Source of the DNA: Serripes groenlandicus | Taxonomy: Eukaryota > Mollusca > Bivalvia > Cardiida > Cardiidae | DNA length: 64,000 nt | Direction of reading: 5' to 3' | Assembly (NCBI GenBank): GCA_031761405.1 | Contig: JASEVX010000094.1 | Location: 331,688 to 395,687 of the forward strand | Part shown: piece after piece, positions 57,116 to 64,000 of the stretch | Numbering within the stretch: the stretch's first letter is position 1 | Layout: each line of letters opens with the position of its first letter | The notes under the pieces: model-generated | What the model was told of the DNA's origin: nothing | The model's input: only the letters and a program-made list of their open reading frames with translations | Database searches by the model: none | Translations under genes and position numbers: made by a program

Positions 57116-57237
57116 CTGATAGCTGATATGAACTTTGTAAAGCCAGTGCCAACAGTAAAGAGTCAGACAACAGACGTATCGGCGCCGTCTGACCAGGCTC
57201 TATACTGATCTCTTCGACCAATAAATCAATTAAATAA
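57116..57237 (-). mobile_element. retroelement-like 3' fragment with (TGAT)n tail
   Basis: On the minus strand, GTCAGACGGCGCCGATACGT and CTTTACAAAGTTCATATCAG precede nothing recognisable. On the + strand the block ends in AATAAATCAATTAAATAATC and leads into the simple repeat. One open minus frame (IEPGQTAPIRLLSDSLLLAL) looks transposon-derived, but I cannot name the family. Confidence 0.4.
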
Positions 57238-57348
57238 TCAATCAATCAACCAATCAATCAATTAACTAATCAATCAATCAATCAATCAACTAATCAATCA
57301 ATCAATCAACCAACCGATCAATCAATCAACTAATCGTTCAATCATCTA
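57225..57348 (+). repeat. simple repeat (AATC)n
   Basis: AATCAATCAATCAACCAATC with variants over about 120 bp. Confidence 0.92.
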
Positions 57349-57493
57349 GATTTGATCAAGTCAAGTCAAGTCAAGTCAAGTCAAAAGTTTTTATTGACGA
57401 AAACATTACAAATGTTTTTAGTCCTTACAGGCGGACAACAATATATATATTATATAACATGAGAAAAATATAATAAATGGTTAGTTAGGAATG

Positions 57494-58085
57494 TTAAACA
57501 GAATTGTCATTTTCTTTCTGGCGATAAATATAAGCCTCGTATGTACATTTAGCCAACTTGCTCATAACTATTGTAGATTGACATTTAAGCAGCTGTACAA
57601 ACTTTTGCCTAGTTGGCCATTTACAATAGTATTTAGGCAGAATAGTATTTCTTAATTCTCGATAATAGGGACAAACTAGAATAAAGTGATATTCATTTTC
57701 CAAAACATTCATTGTGCATTTTTTTACATATTCTACTGGTACGTGGTGTGTTGTTATGTCGACCGGTTTCGATCTCTAAAGAATGGCTTGAACATCTCAG
57801 TTTACTTAATGCCTGTTTATGTCTGAAGTTCGATACATGTACCATATATGGTTCCATTGCAATATCATTTTTTATTAGTGAAAATGTATCAAGTTTGCTA
57901 GACGTTTCAATGTCATTGTGATAATGCTGTAAGTATTGATCATATATTCGTTGCGTTATAGCGGCGATATGACCATCATTAACAGCAGTACTGTTCCATA
58001 AAAATCCTAAGCCACATAATAATTGTTTCACATTAACAGACCATGTATTACAATTGTTTGAGCCAATGTTATTATAATTATACAT
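57494..58085 (-). pseudogene. LINE ORF2 C-terminal part with Cys/His motif
   Basis: Open stretches 58085-57693 and 57712-57494 overlap in different frames. They contain FRHKQALSKLRCSSHSLEIE, RICKKMHNECFGK and ENEYHFILVCPYYRELR. The E-x-E-x-H-F-x-x-x-C-P-x-Y pattern is the C-terminal CCHC-like region of many LINE ORF2 proteins. Confidence 0.8.
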
Positions 58086-58088
58086 AAG

Positions 58089-58912
58089 TTAATACATCAG
58101 GGAATCTGGAGTTTTGCCAAGCTTATACCAATATTTGATAATTATAATTGTTCTAGTAACAAAAAGAGGGAATCGCCCAAGTTCACCATAGATACAAGCA
58201 TTCGTTACATTGCGATTTAAGCCCATAATATTCTTCATAAATTTCAAGTGAACCTTTTCTACGTCAGGAGATTTGTGAAATCCGTATACATCTGATCCAT
58301 AGCTCAAGATGGGATTAACCATGCTATCAAATAACTTAATTTTATCCCTGATATCGAAATTAACCTTATCAAAAAGTGAGTATAAGGAAAACATCGCTTT
58401 TCGTGCTTGGTCAGACAGGGTTTGATAAAAACTACCATTACTAGAGAGGTTTACTCCCAAATAGGAAAATCTAGTTACATTCTTTAAAATTTCATTATTA
58501 TAATAAAGACTAACATTTTCCGGATGGTTTCCCTGTTTAAAAACCATTACAACCGTTTTATCGGTATTAACTGTAATGCCCCATTTAACACAATAGTTAT
58601 TCAGTTGGTTCAATAAACTCTGTAATCCATCACTGGTATAAGCTAGCAAAACAGTATCGTCTGCAAATAACAGGATAAATACTTTAAGTTAATCTGTGGT
58701 AAATGAATCATTTTCTTGTACTACAAGATTTTCGTACATGTCATTTATAAATAAAATGAACAAAAATGGCGACAACGGCTCGCCTTGTTTGACGCCCGAA
58801 TAACTGTTGAAAAATTCAGAATAACTTCCGTTAGAACGAACACATGACTGTACTCGTTCATACATTGCATTTTAACTATCTTGCTCGAGGCACCCAGATT
58901 AAGTAGTTTTTG
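58089..58912 (-). pseudogene. LINE reverse transcriptase, palm and thumb part
   Basis: Between 58912 and 58650 the frame is interrupted by stops but keeps GVKQGEPLSPFLFILFINDM and LFADDTVLLA, the FADD form of the catalytic motif C. From 58649 to 58089 it stays open with LNQLNNYCVKWGITVNTDKT, VTRFSYLGVNLSSNG and FDSMVNPILSYGSDVYGF, typical of the thumb and connection region of LINE RTs. Confidence 0.87.
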
Positions 58913-59389
58913 TTAAATACCGTTTCTATACACAAGGTCGAAAGCCTTCTTAAAATCAACAAAAGCGCAATATAACTTTTTCTTCTCGTGCTTTATAACT
59001 TTGTTAACAATCGAGCTAAGAATAAAAATGCAGTCTGTAGTACTGCGCTTCTTTCGAAAACCAAATTGACAATCGTAAAGCACATTGTGACTTTCGGCCC
59101 ATTTGCGCAATCGGTTATCTAACATAATAGAAAATATCTTAGAGAAAATACTAGTTAAAGTTATCCCTCTATAATTATTTACATCAGATAAATTACCTTT
59201 TTTGGGAACTGGAACGATTATCCCTTTAGTCCAGCTTTCCGGATATAAACTGTTATTGTACATGTAATTGAAAAATTTGCACAAGTTATGACTTAATATC
59301 GATTTACATTCTAACAACATTTCTGGCAATAAATTGTCGACACCTCCACTTTTCCCGCTTTTAAGAAATAGCAGACTGCACTTCATCAA
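58913..59389 (-). pseudogene. LINE reverse transcriptase, fingers and palm part
   Basis: A 158-codon open stretch. It contains the nucleotide-binding D of AFVDFKKAFD (RT motif A) and the FGFRKKRSTTD segment. Just upstream, another frame reads PPLRDFTVDEVQSAIS before a stop, so a frameshift at about 59365 separates it from the preceding RT sequence. It is part of the decayed LINE and not a host gene. Confidence 0.88.
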
Positions 59390-59589
59390 CCGTGAAATCT
59401 CTAAGCGGAGGCTCTGTCTTGTCTAAATCTTCCGTGATTGTACAAATTCAAAATTCCGTGTTCGTGTGGTGCGGCTTATTACAAATTAAACCTGTACTGA
59501 TGAATATTAACGGGCTCGTATTAATTGTTTTACTATTTTGTTTACTTTATTAAATCTTCTTCGTCCGGATCTCTACGATTAATTAAGAT

Positions 59590-59672
59590 TCAATTGTAGA
59601 GATTTTCCATTTTTCCGAAGATGTTTTCAAAGTCTTCCTTTGCAGACTTGTTGAATGTGGGAAAATGTTAAT
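59590..59672 (+). mobile_element. family A MITE right-end fragment
   Basis: TGTAGAGATTTTCCATTTTTC, AAAGTCTTCCTTTGCAGAC and ATGTGGGAAAATGTTAA. Confidence 0.65.
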
Positions 59673-60039
59673 TACCTGCTGATTCAATTTATGAATGATT
59701 TATTTTGCCTTATTGAATGGTTCAGATTCACGGAAAAGTATTTAATTACAGGAATCATTTAATTAACTCAACAAGCGCCATGACTTATTCATTTTTTGCA
59801 AACAATACAGATTGATGTGAGTCAACGTGTAACGAGCCGTCTCACCTGAATCAGCATTGTTTTCATTTTATCTAAATATTCCAGAATTCTTATCACATGA
59901 AAAATGGAGTCTCCCGATTTTAAACATGGGAGGGTCTACCTTAGGAAATCCGGCCCTTGAATAGTTAAATATTTGTCATTCTGTACCCACTAATAAATAC
60001 ACAGTACAATTTACTTCCTTATCCTATTATTTTGCTTTT
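59673..60039. other. unassigned AT-rich sequence
   Basis: Nothing recognised. Confidence 0.4.
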
Positions 60040-60390
60040 AAATAAATAATTTCAGAGTGTTAACAAGATTTTCTGAGTTTTTGGCCCACTATGAGCAATT
60101 TTCAATCTTGGTCTAGATATACTTAATATAAAGTTTCAACATGCTCAAGTAAAAAATGCGGCTTTATGCATGTTAACAATTCCTTCAATTTAACCTTGTG
60201 ACCTAGTTTTTACCTCAAAAGAACCAGTTTCGAACGTGGCCTAGGTTTGATGTATGTTTTGATAAACTTAAATGAACATTGGATGAAAAATGTTGCCTGT
60301 AGGGTGTTAAAAAGGTAATTATTGACAATGCACAGACAACAAAACGTGATCACAATAGCTCACGTTAAGCATTTTCTGCTCAGGTGAGGT
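60040..60390 (-). mobile_element. family E element, inverted
   Basis: Minus strand: CTCACCTGAGCAGAAAATGC, TTAACGTGAGCTATTGTGAT, AAACTAGGTCACAAGG and TTGAGCATGTTGAAACTTTA match the element at 52603 in the opposite direction. Confidence 0.75.
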
Positions 60391-60469
60391 AAAATCTGGT
60401 TGATACAATTTTTTCCCTTACAATAAACTTTTGAAAAAAAGTTGCAAGAAATAATGAAAATCTCTATAA

Positions 60470-60750
60470 TTATACCCCCTTCGAAGAAGAGGGGGTATAT
60501 AGGAGTCACTGTGTCGGGCTGTCTGTCTGTCTGTCGGTCGGTCGGAAGCCATATTTTGTCCGGCCTATTTCTTACAAACCACTAGGTGGAATTCAATAAA
60601 ATTAAATTGTACATGAAGCTTCTATACCAAGAGGAGATGTACATATCCTAAAGGGGTTACCATTGCATGTTATTTTACAGAGTTATGGTCCTTTTACCTA
60701 TTAGGTTATGGTGTAGGTCAAGGTGCTGTTTAGGGGGTGTTTATTATCTT
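60470..60750 (+). mobile_element. repeat with TATACCCCCTTCG palindrome head
   Basis: TATACCCCCTTCGAAGAAGA then GGGGGTATA forms a 29-bp palindrome, followed by a TGTCTGTCTGTCGGTCGGTC run. The distal end was not found. Confidence 0.55.
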
Positions 60751-60754
60751 CAGT

Positions 60755-60905
60755 GATAGTTTTAGTTGAAAATGTAATTAATGAATAGTTTTGAAGCATT
60801 GAGGCGTTAAGAGGAACTGCTCTTGATGGTCAATGTTTTCAAAAGTTGTCTGCTACAAACAAGCCAAAATGTGTATGTAGAAAGGGAGGGTGAAAGGTAA
60901 AATTG
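60755..60905 (-). mobile_element. family A MITE fragment
   Basis: TTAATGAATAGTTTTGAAGC, AACTGCTCTTGATGG, AAAAGTTGTCTGCTACAAAC and TGTAGAAAGGGAGG. Confidence 0.55.
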
Positions 60906-60947
60906 CCCTAGACAAGCAATTTCTCCATTTCATACCATGTTATAATT

Positions 60948-61160
60948 ATCCCCTCGTCTAACGAAGTTTGCGATGGCGATATAGTAACGGGAATGTTCGT
61001 TTGTTCGTTCGTCCGTGCGTCCGTCCATAACAACCTTGTGACCACTCTACACGTATATGGCAAGGTCTAGAAGCATATTTATTTTCAAGGTCATAGGTTA
61101 AAGGTCAAGGTCAAATTGGATTTTGAATACTGAGGGGACGCTTTGCGGTGCCCTTGTTTA
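60948..61160 (+). mobile_element. family H repeat
   Basis: TAATTATCCCCTCGTCTAAC, GAAGTTTGCGATGGCGATAT, AGTAACGGGAATGTTCG, CGTCCGTGCGTCCGTCC, ending in CTGAGGGGACGCTTTGCGG. A second, shorter copy is at 61735-61830. Confidence 0.78.
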
Positions 61161-61244
61161 ACATATATTCTGTCATTTAAATGTTGCAAATTTTATTCTC
61201 AGATGTTCACAAATAAATGCATATCAGGAGATTGGTGTATTTAT

Positions 61245-61400
61245 CTCGATACATCTGCAGCAGACAACTTTCAAAACATGTAGTAAAACATATTAAATAA
61301 TCTCTGCATGAAATTATTAGAATTGAGTATAGAGTTGAAATAATTGTGGCAACAAGAGATATTGCTCATTTGAGGTAATGTCAACAGTTGAGTAGGGATT
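61245..61400 (-). mobile_element. family A MITE fragment
   Basis: ACATCTGCAGCAGACAACTT, GAGTATAGAGTTGAAATAAT and ATTGCTCATTTGAGG; the right end is missing. Confidence 0.6.
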
Positions 61401-61421
61401 AACAATAACAATTTCATGATG

Positions 61422-62421
61422 CTGCGTTTACACTAGGCCACGATGTCTACGATCTCCGCGATTTGAGAGAATCGGGATGAGCGTGGGGGATCATGGGGTC
61501 GAATCATAGTGATCGTGAGGGAACGTGGTGGAATCGTAAGGATCGTGACAACATTTTTGGTTGTCAAAAACTTTGCCACGATTATGCCGATTTGACGCCA
61601 AATCTTTAGAGAACGTGGAAATCATAGTAGAGCGTAGTAGACCTTAACATACCGTAACCGAGCGTAACAGAACTTGATGCGCCATCGTAGGGGATATTGA
61701 TGAACTTAGAAACACGATTCCTTCAATACCATGTTATAATTATCCCCTCGTCTAACGAAGTTTGCGATGGTGATATAGTAACGGGAATGTTCGTTTGTTC
61801 GTTCGTCCGCCCGTCCGTCCGTAACTACGATTCGTCAAGATACATTGAATAGCAAGTGTAATTACATCACGCTGTGACACGTTCTGCTACGAACATCCCG
61901 ATAGGCATACACGCTTTGACATACTCTGATAAGTTCCCACGTGGTTCCCACGATGTGTATCCACGCTCTGCAAGCTCCATTACGTTTGCAACACTGAACA
62001 AGGAAACATCTATAGTTTTTGGTAGATTAAAAATATGCCAGCCTTTTTATACCAAATCGTGCTGCAAGCGTGGAGATTTTGCTCAAATCGTGGCCATAAA
62101 TCGCAGGAGATCTTAACAGAACTTCGTGATCGTGAGAGATCTTAACAGAACTTCGTGATCGTGAGAGATCTTAACATAACATAACGGAACTTGACAGAAC
62201 GTGATAGTATATCGTGACGATCGTAACAGAACTTGAAAGAACGTGATTAAAATCGTGGCAGATCTTGACCAGAGTCGGCTTCGTAACAAAACGCACTGAG
62301 AGCGCAGTAAAGCGTAGCCAAACGTGAAAAAGAAAAACTGATACAATAAATCGTCGAGCTCGACGATATTTTTGAATCGTGGACATCGTAGACATCGTGG
62401 CCTAGCGTAAACGTAGCATTA
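61422..62421. mobile_element. 1-kb element with 34-bp terminal inverted repeats
   Basis: TGCTGCGTTTACACTAGGCC then ACGATGTCTACGAT at the left is answered by ATCGTAGACATCGTGGCCTA then GCGTAAACGTAGCA at the right, with two mismatches. The interior is rich in CGTGA and GATC words. It includes two direct copies of GAGATCTTAACAGAACTTCG at 62108-62160. No transposase frame. A family H copy at 61735-61830 is nested inside. Confidence 0.88.
61735..61830 (+). mobile_element. family H repeat head, nested
   Basis: TAATTATCCCCTCGTCTAAC, GAAGTTTGCGATGGTGATAT, TTCGTTCGTCCGCCCGTCC. It is nearly identical to 60948-61030, and the preceding ATACCATGTTA is shared as well (60938 and 61727). Confidence 0.82.
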
Positions 62422-62626
62422 ATAACATTAAAATAGACAAAACGATGGTTTATTGAAGAAAATTGTCCTTATACTTTAATCTCAAAGATTATTCATTCAC
62501 TTGACCTCGTTTTCGATATGACATGAATGGTTGTAAGGATAATCTTACGGAATGAGCAGTTTCTTGTGCATCTTCGCGTAAGTAACAATTCAGAAACGTT
62601 TAATTGTTAAAGGTTACTAAAAAAAA
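62422..62626. other. unassigned sequence
   Basis: AT-rich; nothing recognised. Confidence 0.4.
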
Positions 62627-62627
62627 A

Positions 62628-62798
62628 CTTTTAACTCTTTTACTCATACAGACGCCTCCACAGCAGACGATTTTTGAAAACATTTGGACAAAAGGAGAAA
62701 TCACTCAAAATGAACTTATTTTTAGAGATTTTCTGATTTTTTGCCTAGATCTTTGCATAGTCGTCTGCTGAAGAATTGTTCTATGTAAGAAAGGGTTG
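62628..62798 (+). mobile_element. family A MITE, shortened
   Basis: TTTTAACTCTTTTACTCATAC, AGACGCCTCCACAGCAGACG on the left and GTCGTCTGCTGAAGAATTG then AAGAAAGGGTTGG on the right; the hairpin is deleted. Confidence 0.8.
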
Positions 62799-63104
62799 GT
62801 TGAATAATCATATAGAATTTAAAGCGAAGCTGAAGGGTCTCACTAAATGCATATTGTACTGGAAAATAGTTCAGACCTGGATCAGAAAGTGATAAGACAT
62901 CCTTATTAAGAATGTACCTTATATGCTTCTTAGGGTAAACTAGATGTTTCTTAAATTATGTATTTACTTTTTAAAATATTTGTTGTGATTTTGGTATGCA
63001 GCATTACCTCTACTACTCTACCCGTATTGTTCCAATAAGGTTCTTGGGATGAAAAATGGCTCTATCTAAGGGGGACATTTTTTACATACAAAACATGTAC
63101 TATA
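62799..63104. other. unassigned sequence
   Basis: AT-rich; nothing recognised. Confidence 0.4.
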
Positions 63105-63297
63105 GTTAACCCTTTCCAGCATATAGTAGCTTTCTGACGCCTCTGCAGCAGACGGCTTTTTGAAAACAGTGACAAAAGAAGAGATTGCTCAAAATGAGCA
63201 ATTTCTCCTTTTTCCACAATGTTTTCTACCTTTAGTCATGTTATCCATTCAATTATAGAGATTTCTGCTGCAAAACTGTATACGAGGGAAAAGATTT
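63105..63297 (+). mobile_element. family A MITE
   Basis: AGTTAACCCTTTCCAGCATATAG, CTCTGCAGCAGACGGC, perfect hairpin ATTGCTCAAAATGAGCAAT on the left and centre; TTTCTGCTGCAAAACTG then GAGGGAAAAGATTTA on the right. Confidence 0.88.
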
Positions 63298-63309
63298 ATA
63301 TAACAAATC

Positions 63310-63640
63310 TTGGTGTGTCGATTTTCAAGGTCAAATTGTCGGACAATCCGGCCTTACCGTCTTCAGCGGTTTCTTGTGTAGAAATGTTCCTTGGGTGACT
63401 TTATCAGATACCACCAAGCCATGTTGATTGGTAAAAAAACATGTCCACCAGGGTTGGGCTGTTTGGAGATTTTATTTGTGCAAAATGGTAGCGGAGGGAT
63501 ACCGACCCTCTTGGACCTCTTGTATTAGCTTACCTGACCACAACTTGAGTTAATGTGGTTGACTATGTGGTTGGCATGACAAATCACATTGCATAAGTCA
63601 GGTGAGCGATCCAGGGCCATCATGGCCCTCTTGTTGACAA
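63310..63640 (+). mobile_element. family E-type repeat
   Basis: TTCAAGGTCAAATTGTCGGA, GTAGAAATGTTCCTTGGGTG, TGCAAAATGGTAGCGGAGGG, TAGCTTACCTGACCACAACT, AGGTGAGCGATCCAGGGCC then ATCATGGCCCTCTTGTTG. The last phrase is the family E right end. Confidence 0.72.
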
Positions 63641-63692
63641 AATATGATCAAAGTCGTCTGCTGCAGATTTGTCGTATGGGGAAAAGGGTGAA
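63641..63692 (+). mobile_element. family A MITE right end
   Basis: TCAAAGTCGTCTGCTGCAGA, TTTGTCGTATGGGGAAAAGG. The family E piece just upstream probably separates it from its left part. Confidence 0.7.
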
Positions 63693-63861
63693 GCATAATT
63701 TGCTTTTTTGGGCTATGATACAGGAAAACAAACGTAATGAAGAAGGCGGGAGGCTATATGATGATGTCTTGGTTGTCAAAAGGTGATAGTCCTGGCAAAT
63801 CTGAAGCACTGGACAATAAAAAGATGAAGCCATCGTGACATTTCTGTGATATTTTATTACA

Positions 63862-64000
63862 TAATAAATGCTTTAACTGTTTCCATTGTACAGAGGACGT
63901 TTTAAGAAACTATTGCTGCAGACAACTTTTAAAAGCATTGATAACAGTGGAAGTTTGCTCATTCTAAAAGCATTTGTTTTACTTTTGCCAGAAGCAACAA
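63862..64000 (+). mobile_element. family A MITE, cut by the window edge
   Basis: GCTTTAACTGTTTCCATTGTAC, TTGCTGCAGACAACTTTTAA, GTTTGCTCATTCTAAAAGC; it continues beyond 64000. Confidence 0.65.

Larger units (their letters stand above)
57350..59470 (-). mobile_element. non-LTR retrotransposon (LINE), 5'-truncated and decayed
   Basis: Read on the minus strand, a reverse transcriptase begins near 59470 and a simple-repeat tail (TTGAC)n ends the element at 57358-57382. Recognisable RT motifs in order are KSGKSGGVDNLLPEMLL, WTKGIIVPVPKKGN..NNYRGITLTS, YDCQFGFRKKRSTTDC, AFVDFKKAFD, GVKQGEPLSPFLFILFINDM and LFADDTVLLA. Stops or frameshifts occur near 59365, 58910, 58870, 58690 and 58085. The usual N-terminal endonuclease is absent (5' truncation). 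The order and tail suggest a Jockey/CR1/RTE-side LINE, but the clade is uncertain. Confidence 0.88.

Noticed and set aside
61874..62395. Open frames inside the 34-bp TIR element
   Set aside because: They are short, lie on both strands, and follow the CGTGA repeat words; no transposase motif is visible.

Overview
This is a eukaryotic, animal-type window. A single large multi-exon gene is spread over introns packed with transposon debris and minisatellites. The extracellular domain set (HYR, CCP/sushi, GCC2/GCC3, pentraxin/LamG, EGF, TSP1), the tRNA-derived SINEs with a GGCGTTAAACCC-type tail, and the very dense small inverted-repeat elements suggest a lophotrochozoan, most likely a bivalve mollusc. 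That assignment is inference; no species marker was recognised.

Positions 1-42996, + strand: 24 exons can be joined by GT-AG introns with consistent phases into 1471 visible residues plus a stop. The 5' end runs off the left edge. The order is: hydrophobic N-terminal segment, natural Gly/Ser linker, HYR, CCP, CCP, HYR, CCP, CCP, unrecognised module X with a basic RRRKR site, two GCC2/GCC3 (ephrin-receptor-like) repeats, pentraxin/LamG domain, two EGF-like domains, TSP1, CCP, a second X-like module, a third GCC2/GCC3 repeat, Thr-rich stalk, one transmembrane helix and a short cytoplasmic tail with a possible alternative last exon. Nearly all introns are phase 1, the class expected for shuffled extracellular modules. 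The product looks like a type I cell-surface or shed adhesion/recognition protein related in content to SVEP1/hyalin-type proteins, but with its own order.

The introns hold about 45 copies of one TTAA-flanked MITE (family A, piggyBac-like ends), two other inverted-repeat families (B and C), SINEs, foldback elements and several minisatellites. Two arrays are built from exon-intron junctions and multiply 5' splice sites. Several minisatellites carry pieces of family A ends and appear to have grown from them.

Positions 43000-64000 show no convincing host gene. They contain a 54-bp array, a 6.7-kb minisatellite (44230-50910) whose minus strand is open in all three frames although it is not a gene, more family A copies, larger repeat elements, a decayed minus-strand LINE with recognisable reverse-transcriptase motifs (about 57350-59470), and a 1-kb element with 34-bp inverted ends (61422-62421).
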